From positions 1 to 64,000 of the forward strand of contig QHYJ01000026.1 in NCBI GenBank assembly GCA_003223255.1: a DNA stretch of 64,000 nt. The letters run 5' to 3'. Under the pieces are notes generated by a model. That model ran no database searches, was not told the DNA's origin, and was given only the letters and a program-made list of their open reading frames with translations. This stretch comes from Acidobacteriota bacterium. Lineage in GTDB: Bacteria; Acidobacteriota; Terriglobia; Acidiferrales; UBA7541. The translations under genes were made by a program, and so were the position numbers. Below, piece by piece: positions 17,628 to 26,689 of this stretch (the first letter of the stretch is position 1; the number at the start of each line of letters is the position of its first letter).

Positions 17628-19454
17628 TTAGTTTATGCTTCCCGCGGCCGGTGCACTGGCAGCCCTCGAGGGAGCGGAAACTGCAGTTTTTCTTTTGGCG
17701 CGAGGTCGAGCACCTCTCCGGTACGTTTCCGGAGCGCCCCCGAGGGTGTAAATGCGCAGCACCATGCCGCGGTCTACGTGGTTTGACTTCAATCGGTTCC
17801 ACTTGCGCACATCTTCCGAATTCACGCTGAAGCGGTCCGCAATTCCTGCAAGCGTGTCACCGCGCCGCACACGGTAGCTCACCAGCAGCCTCTTAGTTTC
17901 CGTCGCGGGCTGCGTCGCGGGAATCGTCAGCTTGCTGCCCGGCTCCAGCGCCGCCGTGCGCTCCATATGATTGGCTTCCGCAATAGCCACGGGCGTCAGG
18001 CGATATTTCTTTGCGATGGAAGCGAGCGTCTCTCCAGGTTCTACGCGATGGCGCCGCCAGCTGATCCACTTGTCGGGCGGGATCGCGGCGATCTCGGCGG
18101 TGAATTTTCCTCCCGTGCCTTGCGGCAGGTGCAGCTCGAAGGAAGGATCGTCGGGTGTGGCCATGCGGAGCAGGGAAGGATTCAGTGTGCGGAGCGTCTC
18201 GACATCCATGTCGATGGTTTCTGCCACCAGCCGAAGATCAATCGGTCGGCCCGGTTTGACGACGTCGGTGGGAACCGGCGCTTCCGGATCTGCCTGGATG
18301 TTGTAGTGCGCCGCATCTTTGGCGATCAGAGTCAACGCGATGATGATGGGCACATAGTTTTTGGTTTCTCGCGGCAGGACCTTGCGTTTGTACAGCTCCC
18401 AGAAGTCGGCATACCCGGTGCGCTCGATGGCCTTCTGCACGTTGCCGGGCCCGCAATTGTAAGCGGCCATGGCTAGGTACCAGTCGCCAAAGAGTCCGTA
18501 GAGATCGCGCAAGTGCTCCGCAGCGGCCCGCGTGGCCTTCTCCGGATCTTGCCGTTCGTCGATCCACCAAGTATGGTGCAGCCCATACTGCTGGCCGCGA
18601 TAGGCCACGAATTGCCAAATTCCCCGTGCGCCAGCGCGGGAAAGGGCCAGCGGCTGAAACGCGCTTTCCGCCTGCGCCAGGTAAATCAAATCCTGCGGCA
18701 TACCTTCCTCCCGAAGGATGCGCAAGATCATGTCGCGGTAGCGGCCGCTGCGGCGAAGACCGTTCTCCACGATGTCGCGACCTTTCGGAGTCTGAAAGAA
18801 ATTGAGGAAAGAAAGCACCTCGTCGTTGACTGTCAGCGGCAAATCGTGCGACACATTTTTCGCCGCTTCCTCGGCGCGTTCTTTCAACCGGGGATCGGCG
18901 GGAAGCGTGACTGCCGCGACTTCATCGATGGGCGCTGGAACGGAGGCCGCCTGTGTGAAGCCCTCTCCGCCACGAAACGCTTGCAACTCGTAGGCATACA
19001 CGCTGTCCACCACATGGTGAAACAGTGCGCTCAGAGCAGGATCACTGTCCGGGTCGTAACCGCTCTCGAGCATCCAATCGACGGCGTCGTCAAAATCTTT
19101 GCGCGCCGCCTCCAAGTGCCCGGCCTTGAAATTCTGCTCGCCGGAGGCAAACTTTTCCTGAACTTTCTGGATCAGGTAGGCTTTTCCTTCCGGCACCGGA
19201 GGCAGCAGGGAATTCGGCAACGGCCGCTTTGCGTCTGTTAGCGGCAACGGTGCCAGAGCCATAGATGGTTGAGTTTGTTGCGTGGCAGTGGAGGCGGACA
19301 ACGGCGTGGTCACGTGCGTCGTGGTGACCGGCGCTCCTGAAACTTGCGTCCCCGGAACGTGCGCCTGAACCGGCTTCCTGGTTGCGTCTTCGCAACCTAG
19401 ACCAGCCACTGCGACAACCATTGTGCTTGCTGCGAGCAGTACCTGTCGTTTCAT
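17628..19454 (-). CDS. mltD: Membrane-bound lytic murein transglycosylase D-like protein with two LysM motifs
   Basis: SLT domain (AESAFQPLALSRAGARGIWQFVAYRGQQYGL..., MAAYNCGPGNVQKAI) and LysM repeats. Confidence 0.93.
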   Translation of the reverse strand: MKRQVLLAASTMVVAVAGLGCEDATRKPVQAHVPGTQVSGAPVTTTHVTTPLSASTATQQTQPSMALAPLPLTDAKRPLPNSLLPPVPEGKAYLIQKVQEKFASGEQNFKAGHLEAARKDFDDAVDWMLESGYDPDSDPALSALFHHVVDSVYAYELQAFRGGEGFTQAASVPAPIDEVAAVTLPADPRLKERAEEAAKNVSHDLPLTVNDEVLSFLNFFQTPKGRDIVENGLRRSGRYRDMILRILREEGMPQDLIYLAQAESAFQPLALSRAGARGIWQFVAYRGQQYGLHHTWWIDERQDPEKATRAAAEHLRDLYGLFGDWYLAMAAYNCGPGNVQKAIERTGYADFWELYKRKVLPRETKNYVPIIIALTLIAKDAAHYNIQADPEAPVPTDVVKPGRPIDLRLVAETIDMDVETLRTLNPSLLRMATPDDPSFELHLPQGTGGKFTAEIAAIPPDKWISWRRHRVEPGETLASIAKKYRLTPVAIAEANHMERTAALEPGSKLTIPATQPATETKRLLVSYRVRRGDTLAGIADRFSVNSEDVRKWNRLKSNHVDRGMVLRIYTLGGAPETYRRGARPRAKRKTAVSAPSRAASAPAAGSIN

Positions 19455-19595
19455 CTTTAGTATGGTAAAGAGCGGGTCGTGCCCAGGTCAACGATTCTTG
19501 GCGGGCCCGGTGTTGACAGTCTTACTGGTGTATTCCCTGCTCCGGCGTTCCGGACCGGGCCATGGTGGCGATAGACTCCCTTCCGAGGTGATCTC

Positions 19596-20744
19596 ATGCA
19601 GATTGCGCGTCCGTGGCTTCGAGAAAACATTCCCTGGATACGTGCCATCCTTTTTTGCGTCTTGGTTTCCCCTCATATCCCTTCTCTTTCCGCGCAGCAA
19701 AAAGACCTTTTGATGGACAAACGCGCTGCGATCGAAAACGCCGTCGCCAGCTTTATGTCTGCAAACGGCATCCCAGGCCTTTCTGCTGCGGTCGTCCTCG
19801 AAGGCGAACCTCGCTGGTCGCAGGGTTTTGGCATGGCCGATCTGGAAGATTTTTCGCCGGCGACCTCTTCGACGCTCTTTCGCTTGGGATCCATTTCCAA
19901 ACCCATTTCCGCCACGGCGATTCTGCAACTCTGGGAGCACGGCAAGCTGGACCTGGATGCCCCGGTGCAAAAATATTGTCCGGAGTTTCCGCAAAAAGAG
20001 TGGCCCATTACCACGCGGGAACTGCTCGGACACCTCGGCGGCATCCGCCACTACAATCCCGACGGAAAAGGCGACGTGCCGGAAGACAGCGCGCGGCACT
20101 TCGCCAGCATGCGGGAGTCGCTTCAACTCTTTGCTAACGATCCCTTGGTCTCCAAACCGGGAACGAAGTTCAACTACTCCACTTATGGCTACACTCTGGT
20201 CGGCTGCGTCCTGGAAGGTGCGGCCTCGGAGAAATTCATCGATTACTTGCGGAAAAATATTTTTCAGCCTGCCGGAATGGAGCAGACCCGCGATGATGAT
20301 TTCTTCGTCGTGATTCAGCACCGCACGCGCTGGTATCACCAAGACAAATCCGGCATCGTCCGCAACGCCGGGGTCCTTGACTCCAGTTACAAGATTCCCG
20401 GCGGAGGCATCGTCTCTTCCGCTGACGACAGGGCTCGCTTCGAAGCTGCCATTCTCGCTGATAAGTTGCTGAGGCGTGGCACTCGGGACCTCATGTGGAC
20501 ATCCCTAAGGACAATAGACGGAAAGCCAAGTGGTTATGGTCTGGGCTGGGGCATCACGGACAAGTTTGGTTTGCATATTCTCGCCCACACCGGCGGGCAG
20601 CAAGGCACTAGCACGGCGTTCGCGGTCATTCCCGACCGCAATGCGGGCGTGGTGGTGCTCAGCAATCTGGACAGCGTGGCAGTAAAGAAACTTGCGATGC
20701 AAATCCTGCGCGTCGCTCTCGACGTTCCGGACAGTGCCCCGTAG
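19596..20744 (+). CDS. Secreted serine hydrolase, beta-lactamase class C family
   Basis: FRLGSISKPISATAILQLWEHGKLDLDAPV (SxxK), YSTYGYTLVG, HTGGQQGTS; signal peptide. Confidence 0.92.
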   Translation: MQIARPWLRENIPWIRAILFCVLVSPHIPSLSAQQKDLLMDKRAAIENAVASFMSANGIPGLSAAVVLEGEPRWSQGFGMADLEDFSPATSSTLFRLGSISKPISATAILQLWEHGKLDLDAPVQKYCPEFPQKEWPITTRELLGHLGGIRHYNPDGKGDVPEDSARHFASMRESLQLFANDPLVSKPGTKFNYSTYGYTLVGCVLEGAASEKFIDYLRKNIFQPAGMEQTRDDDFFVVIQHRTRWYHQDKSGIVRNAGVLDSSYKIPGGGIVSSADDRARFEAAILADKLLRRGTRDLMWTSLRTIDGKPSGYGLGWGITDKFGLHILAHTGGQQGTSTAFAVIPDRNAGVVVLSNLDSVAVKKLAMQILRVALDVPDSAP

Positions 20745-20781
20745 CCAGCTGGGCCCACAACAGGGCTTCGTTCGAGAAAGC

Positions 20782-21831
20782 CTACGGCCAGTTGGCGTAA
20801 ATGGTGTCTATTGGGCCGCCGGACCAGTATTGGTAGAAGGTCTCGTCGCACGGTTTCAGGCACTGGCCGTATTTTTCGCCAAAATGGTGGCCCCAATGCG
20901 GTCGGCGCCCGTCCGCGTCGCAAAAGTCATATTCGTCGGAGAGTCCCCAGGAACTGAAGACGCGGCCGGATTTTTTCATGATATTCGGATCAGCCGCCAG
21001 TGCGGCAACTGCCCGGCCGGCAAAAAGCGGTGTCTCCGAAGCGATGTAATCTGGATTTTTCTTTACCGCATCCTTCCAGTTTGTTTCGGTCACTCCAAAA
21101 TGCTCCAGCATGACTTCAGAGCGCAGAAAGCCTGGAGTAAGGGCAATCGCGGCGACGTTCCTTCTGCGCAACTCCCGCGCCATGGCAAACGCCTGGCGGA
21201 TGACGGTGGTCTTGATCATGTCGAAAAACAGGTTTCCCCGATAGACGAAAGAATCTCCGTCGCCAATTTCCACGATCAAACCACTTCTGGACTTATTCTT
21301 GGCTGCGGTTTCAATGAGCAAAGGCGCGGCAAAATGGCTGGTGATGATGTGGGTATATACAGCGTTGCTGAACATCGCAAAACCTCGGTCCAGGTCCACC
21401 TGCCAGAACGTTTTCCCGAATTCATGTTCCGCGCTCTCAGAAATATCATTGACCAGCACGTCAAGCCCGCCTTCTTCGCGGCCAATCCTGGAGATCAACT
21501 TTTCAACCTTGTCGGGCTCCAGGTGGTCGACCACCACGGGTATGCCTTTTCCTCCGCGCGCGGTGACCATTTCGGCGGTCTCCTCGATGGTCTCCGGGCG
21601 GTTTTTGTAATGATCCGCGGGCAGAGCCATCCTTGCGTCCGCGGAACCGCGCCGTAAAGCGCGCGAGCGCATGCCCTTCTTCGCGCGCGTGCTGCGGCCG
21701 GTGCAATACACCGTTGCGCCCGCTTCGCCCAGTGCCAGCGCCGTGCCGCGCCCTACTCCACGCGTCGCTCCCGCCACCAGCGCCACGCGCCCATGTAGAT
21801 TCGGGGGCTGGTATAGAACGCGGGAAGTCAT
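20782..21831 (-). CDS. Short-chain dehydrogenase/reductase family protein
   Basis: ALVAGATRGVGRGTALALGEAGATVYCTGRS (TGxxxGxG-like Rossmann). Confidence 0.88.
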   Translation of the reverse strand: MTSRVLYQPPNLHGRVALVAGATRGVGRGTALALGEAGATVYCTGRSTRAKKGMRSRALRRGSADARMALPADHYKNRPETIEETAEMVTARGGKGIPVVVDHLEPDKVEKLISRIGREEGGLDVLVNDISESAEHEFGKTFWQVDLDRGFAMFSNAVYTHIITSHFAAPLLIETAAKNKSRSGLIVEIGDGDSFVYRGNLFFDMIKTTVIRQAFAMARELRRRNVAAIALTPGFLRSEVMLEHFGVTETNWKDAVKKNPDYIASETPLFAGRAVAALAADPNIMKKSGRVFSSWGLSDEYDFCDADGRRPHWGHHFGEKYGQCLKPCDETFYQYWSGGPIDTIYANWP

Positions 21832-21861
21832 GGCTCACCTCAGGGAAAAAAGATGTCCAAT

Positions 21862-21914
21862 AATAAACGGTCATTCAGTAATGTCAAGTGGAAAATAAAC
21901 GGTTATTCAGTTAT
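21862..21914. promoter_or_regulatory. Two-copy operator candidate in the divergent SDR/TetR intergenic region
   Basis: AATAAACGGTCATTCAGTAAT (21862-21882) and AATAAACGGTTATTCAGTTAT (21894-21914), 32-bp phase; AATAA-ACGG-TTATT is a perfect inverted repeat. Confidence 0.7.
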
Positions 21915-21970
21915 TCTTACGGTGGACTTCCGGCGAAAAGCAGATTCAACCGCGGCAGCCACTCGAAATC

Positions 21971-22621
21971 ATGTCCCCCCGTCCTCGCGAGACATCGGAT
22001 GACGACATCCTGGCGGCCACCGCCCGCGTGATGCAGCGCCTCAGTCCCACGCAACTCACACTTGCCGATATCGCTAAGGAAGCGGGCGTCGTCCCCGCCA
22101 CGCTCATTCAGCGTTTTGGCACGAAACGCGGTTTGCTCTTAGCGATGTGCCGGACAGCCCCGGCAGGCGTGCCGCAACAATTTGCTGCGGCGCGCATGAA
22201 ACACAAGTCGCCTCTTAAAGCGCTAATCGAGTTGTATGCAGAATGCACCGCTTTTGCTTCCACTCCCGAGGCTATGGCCAACGGCCTCGCCTACCTCCAG
22301 ATTGATTTGACCGACCCGGAGTTTCATGCCATCACTCTCGCGCAGTTCCGCGCTCTTCGGGACGAGACCCAAAAGCTTCTCGACGAGGCCGTTGCCGCTC
22401 GCGAGCTCCGCAAGTGCAAAACCGGCGAGCTGGCCCGGCTTATTCAGCACGTCAACGGCGGCGCCATGCTCTCCTGGGCCGTCTACCGGGAAGGCTCGGT
22501 TGCCTCGTGGGTCCGGCGCGACATCGAAGTCCTTCTGCAACCCTACCGGAGATCGCGCAAAAATTCAGGGCCTGAGAAAAACTCAAACCGCAACGCACAC
22601 CCACGAAAGAAAGCCTCTTAA
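21971..22621 (+). CDS. TetR family transcriptional regulator
   Basis: ILAATARVMQRLSPTQLTLADIAKEAGVVPATLIQRFGTKRGLLLA HTH. Confidence 0.9.
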   Translation: MSPRPRETSDDDILAATARVMQRLSPTQLTLADIAKEAGVVPATLIQRFGTKRGLLLAMCRTAPAGVPQQFAAARMKHKSPLKALIELYAECTAFASTPEAMANGLAYLQIDLTDPEFHAITLAQFRALRDETQKLLDEAVAARELRKCKTGELARLIQHVNGGAMLSWAVYREGSVASWVRRDIEVLLQPYRRSRKNSGPEKNSNRNAHPRKKAS

Positions 22622-22824
22622 GCTGAATCCGCTGCGGTCCTACAGAGATCGCGGAATCAACAGGCATTCTCACCAGTTCCCGATTGTGACGAGGCACCGG
22701 TCCCAAGTCACTTCTGCAGATGTCACAACGGTCAGTAACAAAGGAAACTACTGGTAATTCACCCTAGTCCGTGTTAGTATGGCTTTGCGTTTGTTGCTCT
22801 TGTATCGCCTTTAGGTAGGAAAGC

Positions 22825-22858
22825 GGTCGCAAGGTCACACTTGCGGCCTTTTTTTTTT
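22825..22858 (+). terminator. Strong rho-independent terminator between tetR and the cold-shock gene
   Basis: CGGTCGCAAG-GTCACA-CTTGCGGCCTTTTTTTTTT. Confidence 0.85.
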
Positions 22859-22997
22859 GGCCGGTTGACTGCGTTGCAGCCAACGGGACAAAGCTTGAAG
22901 ACGGCCGCGGCTCTGACGAGGGGCTCGGAACTTGGGGCATCAGATAGCTTAAAGCAGTGCTCAGTCGTAACTCGGCTGACAGAAACGAGTAAAAGCA

Positions 22998-23204
22998 GTG
23001 AATAAAGAACAGGGTACCGTGAAGTGGTTCAATGCCAGCAAGGGCTTTGGGTTCATCCAGCGCCAGAGCGGTGAGGACGTTTTCGTCCATTTCTCCGCCA
23101 TTGTGGCTGATGGCTACAAGACTCTCAACGATGGCCAAGCGGTTGAATTCGAAGTGACCAAGGGTCCGAAAGGACTGCAGGCCACCAACGTACAGCCCCT
23201 CTAA
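22998..23204 (+). CDS. Cold-shock domain protein (CspA family)
   Basis: [30 protein letters not shown]. Confidence 0.97.
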   Translation: MNKEQGTVKWFNASKGFGFIQRQSGEDVFVHFSAIVADGYKTLNDGQAVEFEVTKGPKGLQATNVQPL

Positions 23205-23250
23205 TCTGGCCTGTCGGCAGACAGGTTTCGCTTCACAAGAAACAAGAAAA

Positions 23251-23278
23251 GCGGCGCGCTCCGGTGCGCCGCTTTTTT
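23251..23278 (+). terminator. Rho-independent terminator after the cold-shock gene
   Basis: GCGGCGCGC-TCCG-GTGCGCCGCTTTTTT. Confidence 0.9.
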
Positions 23279-23330
23279 GCGTCTATCGCAGAGGATTCGG
23301 AGCGATCTGGGCCGGAGAGTGAAAGATGCG

Positions 23331-24506
23331 CTATCGGACCGGCACCTCCAGTTCCAACGCGCTTCTTGACGAACGGTCTTTAAGAAAGCCGCGTGCGGCG
23401 AGTAATTCCGCGTTTAAGAGCGCGGCTCCCGCTGCGCCGCGCACCAAATTGTGCGAGAGCAACGTGAGCTTTACGTCATGCAGTGGGCACTCCCGAATCC
23501 GGCCGACGACCGCTGCCATCCCTTCTCCCGCTTCCACGTCGCGTCGCGGCTGCGGACGATTCTCTTCATCTACGACAACCACCGGATGACGCAACGCCGT
23601 CGGCAGGGCAGCCAACTCGCCGTCCACTTCAAACGTGCGCAGCGCTTGGCGAACCTCTTCCAGGGAAGCGATTTTTTTCAGCCCAATCGATACACATTCG
23701 AGGTGTCCATCCAGTACCGGCACGCGATTGCAGTGCGCGCTGATACCCAGCCCCGCCTCGATAAAACGGCTGCCATCCCACTTACCCAGGAGCTTTTGCG
23801 GTTCCGCCTCCATCTTTTCTTCTTCGCCGCTGATGAACGGCACGACGTTGCCCTGAATATCCATCGACGCTACACCGGGATAACCTGCGCCGGAAATGGC
23901 TTGCAGCGTCACCACGAAAATTCGCTCCAGCCCAAACGCGTCCGCCAGCGGCTTGAGCACCAGCACCAGCCCGGCCGTCGAGCAATTCGGGTTCGTCACG
24001 ATGAAGCCTGTGTCATATCCACGGTTTTTCCGCTGCACGGGAATCGCATCGAGATGTTTGGCGTTCACTTCTGGAATGAGCAGCGGCACGTCTGGACCCA
24101 TCCGGTGATTTCTCGAATTGCTAACCACCGGATAGCCCGCGCGCGCAAAATCTTCCTCGACCGGCCCCGCGACGGATGAATCCAGGGCGGAAAAAACGAA
24201 ATCGCAATCGAGCGCCGGCTCGACGCCTTTCACGACCAGGTCGCGCGCCACTTCGGGAATGGGTGATTCCAGGTGCCAGTGAACCGCTTCGGCATAGCTC
24301 CTGCCTGATGAGCGTTCCGAAGCGGCAACTTCATTCAGCTCGAACCAGGGATGTTCCGCAAGCAGCCTTACCAGACGCTGACCGACGATGCCCGTTGCGC
24401 CGAGGACCCCGGCGCGCCACTTTTTATCAAGGTTCTTAGCGCGGGTTTTTTGTTGCTGTCCCTTCTGCGCTGCGCCATTACTGTGGTTGTGAGCTTTCGG
24501 GCTCAT
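23331..24506 (-). CDS. asd: Aspartate-semialdehyde dehydrogenase, archaeal/fungal-type
   Basis: AGVLGATGIVGQRLVRLLAEHPWFEL, active-site TNPNCSTAGLVLVLKPL; ATGA overlap with upstream gene. Confidence 0.93.
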   Translation of the reverse strand: MSPKAHNHSNGAAQKGQQQKTRAKNLDKKWRAGVLGATGIVGQRLVRLLAEHPWFELNEVAASERSSGRSYAEAVHWHLESPIPEVARDLVVKGVEPALDCDFVFSALDSSVAGPVEEDFARAGYPVVSNSRNHRMGPDVPLLIPEVNAKHLDAIPVQRKNRGYDTGFIVTNPNCSTAGLVLVLKPLADAFGLERIFVVTLQAISGAGYPGVASMDIQGNVVPFISGEEEKMEAEPQKLLGKWDGSRFIEAGLGISAHCNRVPVLDGHLECVSIGLKKIASLEEVRQALRTFEVDGELAALPTALRHPVVVVDEENRPQPRRDVEAGEGMAAVVGRIRECPLHDVKLTLLSHNLVRGAAGAALLNAELLAARGFLKDRSSRSALELEVPVR

Positions 24507-25543
24507 GCTGCACCTCCCGAGGGAAGCGCGCTGGAAAACTCAACAGGGGGTCCGATCCGCGTGCCGCGTGCTTGTGGATTGAACGTATTGCGCACCCACA
24601 CGACCATTTCGCTTTCTGCGGCCAACGGCAGCACTTTGGGGTGCAACACCTTTGCGCCGCTTGCGGCGAGGGCGTGCGCCTCGTCGTAACTCAGTTCATG
24701 CAACAATCGTGCTTCCGCCGATTCCTGGGGGTTCGCCGTATAGATGCCATCCACATCCGTCCAGATCACCAGTTCATCAGCGTCCACCGCATAAGCCACG
24801 AGTGCCCCGGAGAAGTCTGAGCTGTTGCGGCCTAGCGTGGTAATGCGGCCGTCAGGCGTAGCCCCGATGAACCCGGTCACGACCGGCACGACGTCCTCCT
24901 TCAGAAGGGGAAGAAGGATCCTGCGCCCCCGCTGCTTGCTTTGCTCCAGGTGGGGTTGCGCGTCGCGAAAGGTGTCGCAGGTCAGCACGAATTCGGAGGA
25001 AGTCACGGGCACGGAAGCGACTTCCAGCTTTTCCAGGGCCGCCGCGAAGAGCCGGGCGCTAAACCGTTCGCCAAAAGAGGCCAAGCGGTCGGAAAATTCG
25101 GCGCTTGCTACGCCGTGTCCCCAACCCTCCACCTCGTGCTGCAGGTCGCGGCCGAGGGGTTGCAACTCGCGGAGCATGCGGCGCTCCGTTTCTTCGTCCA
25201 GCCGCAAATTACCGAGCACCTCCAGGTGTAGTTCCAGGACAACTTCCGCTTCCCGCCGTGCTTGGGGCAGCTTGCCTGCGGCCAGCGCTTTTTCAATGGA
25301 CAAAAGGCGGTCCGTCACGCCTTTCATGGCGGAAACCACGACCGCGACCTTGGAAACCTGTGCGGCCTCGCGCACTAGCCCGGCCGCATGGAACATGCGT
25401 TCCGCCCCTAGCAGCGAGCTTCCACCAAACTTGAACGCCACTACCTTGCCGTACCGCTTACCGACCCCGCCGCTGCAAAGCGCCGCGCATTGGCTTAGGG
25501 CGGGGCTTTGTTCTGCTTCTTCCTGTACGTTTTCCTGATTCAT
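24503..25543 (-). CDS. lysC: Aspartate kinase, catalytic domain only
   Basis: VVAFKFGGSSLLGAERM, GFIGATPDGRITTLGRNSSDFSGALVAYAVDADELVIWTDVDGIYTANP; 346 aa, ends after the kinase domain. Confidence 0.93.
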   Translation of the reverse strand: MNQENVQEEAEQSPALSQCAALCSGGVGKRYGKVVAFKFGGSSLLGAERMFHAAGLVREAAQVSKVAVVVSAMKGVTDRLLSIEKALAAGKLPQARREAEVVLELHLEVLGNLRLDEETERRMLRELQPLGRDLQHEVEGWGHGVASAEFSDRLASFGERFSARLFAAALEKLEVASVPVTSSEFVLTCDTFRDAQPHLEQSKQRGRRILLPLLKEDVVPVVTGFIGATPDGRITTLGRNSSDFSGALVAYAVDADELVIWTDVDGIYTANPQESAEARLLHELSYDEAHALAASGAKVLHPKVLPLAAESEMVVWVRNTFNPQARGTRIGPPVEFSSALPSGGAA

Positions 25544-25604
25544 GGCCTGCGCTCCTGGTCTGGTATTCCCAAGTCCGGTGGCTGGAGCGTCTCTGGAGCG
25601 GGCC

Positions 25605-25647
25605 TAGAAGAAGAAACCCACCGCCAGGATCGCTTCCGGCGGTGGGT
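25605..25647 (-). terminator. Attenuator-type hairpin between leader ORF and aspartokinase
   Basis: Minus strand ACCCACCGCC-(12 nt)-GGCGGTGGGTTTCTTCTTCT: 10-bp perfect stem (25616-25625 / 25638-25647) plus T-rich run. Confidence 0.8.
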
Positions 25648-25667
25648 CAGAAACTTTTCTTAGCTTG

Positions 25668-25781
25668 CTAGCTGTTTCTCCCATCGCCCGAAGCGGTCTT
25701 AGTCTTCTTCATAGTCGTAGTCGAGGTAGTCGACATGGGCGACTTGGAGGTAATTCGCTTCGTGGCGATGGACATAATCAC
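25668..25781 (-). CDS. Candidate leader peptide for attenuation of the aspartokinase-asd operon
   Basis: GTG (25781) or ATG (25775) start, AGGA 7 nt before the GTG; MIMSIATKRITSKSPMSTTSTTTMKKTKTASGDGRNS*; not in the supplied ORF track because it is short. Confidence 0.7.
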   Translation of the reverse strand: MIMSIATKRITSKSPMSTTSTTTMKKTKTASGDGRNS

Positions 25782-25965
25782 AAAGACATCCTACCACGCC
25801 TCGGGCCGGATGAAAAGGCCATTTTCGCGGCCCTTTACTGATAGGTGTTCTCGCCTTAGACCGGCTGTCTCCACGCTGCGTTCTAAGCGCAAAATTGGAA
25901 CATAAGCGAGGTCGCCACCGAGGGTTCTGTTTCACCGCAGGAGCCCGATTCGGCAGATCCTCGAT

Positions 25966-26439
25966 TTGCAGATCCGCATGAGAGAGCAAAGTCAGCCGAT
26001 GCGGCAATATCCTTTCAAACGCATCCCGGTAAGGGCCGCTGTACTCCTGCTGCTGCTCGGGGTGGCAGGACTGGCGACGATCGCGAAACAGAGCCAATAC
26101 CTGCCCAGCTCGAATCCTCTTCACCGGATCTCGAAATCCGCCAAGATGGAGTTGCTCCATCCGCCGGTGGACTTCATCCCTGCCCAAAGTTACCTGGTTT
26201 CCAGAATTGTTCCGCCGCAACCCGAATTCAACTCCACACCTCTGGCCCGGTCCGAGCAGCCTACACATGGTGAGATCGGTCTAAGAGTTTCCCCCCAACA
26301 CCGCGCCCCACCCACCCTGCTCGCCCAGGACGACTGCCGCACGCGACAAAGAATCTTCCACCCAGGTTCTTTCGGCGGGCCAACGCGCTGCAAAGCAGAA
26401 GAAAGGAGTTCGTGGCATGGGGCAAATGGTCAAATGTGA
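25966..26439 (+). CDS. Possible small membrane-anchored/secreted hypothetical protein (start probably 25981 or 25999)
   Basis: ORF with hydrophobic VRAAVLLLLLGVAGLATIA; C-terminal end overlaps the next gene start. Confidence 0.4.
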   Translation: MQIRMREQSQPMRQYPFKRIPVRAAVLLLLLGVAGLATIAKQSQYLPSSNPLHRISKSAKMELLHPPVDFIPAQSYLVSRIVPPQPEFNSTPLARSEQPTHGEIGLRVSPQHRAPPTLLAQDDCRTRQRIFHPGSFGGPTRCKAEERSSWHGANGQM

Positions 26440-26638
26440 TGTCTGCGGTAAAATTTATAACGAGAGCCATCTCACTTCGCACAAGCGTCGCTCCCACGGC
26501 AAACGTGAAGCGTCTGCTTGCTCCTCGAGCGACGAGCCGGCGAGCTTAGAAATGATTGTTTCCTTATTCGAGCGGCTGCCGGATGAGCGGAAGAGGGAAG
26601 TGCTTAATCGCCTTTCGGCTGCGACCCCCAAGTCCTGA
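26417..26638 (+). CDS. Small protein with C2H2-like zinc finger
   Basis: GAAAGGAG RBS; CDVCGKIYNESHLTSHKRRSH (C-x2-C-x11-H-x4-H). Confidence 0.75.
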   Translation: MGQMVKCDVCGKIYNESHLTSHKRRSHGKREASACSSSDEPASLEMIVSLFERLPDERKREVLNRLSAATPKS

Positions 26639-26689
26639 CGGGCTTGCGCACTGCCGAAAGCTTCAGCATTCCTGCTTATCCTCGCACCC

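Noticed and set aside
25699-26268. 189-aa minus-strand ORF overlapping the aspartokinase leader region
   Set aside because: No recognisable domain; overlaps the Thr/Lys-rich leader ORF in another frame and the upstream region; most likely a GC-driven spurious ORF
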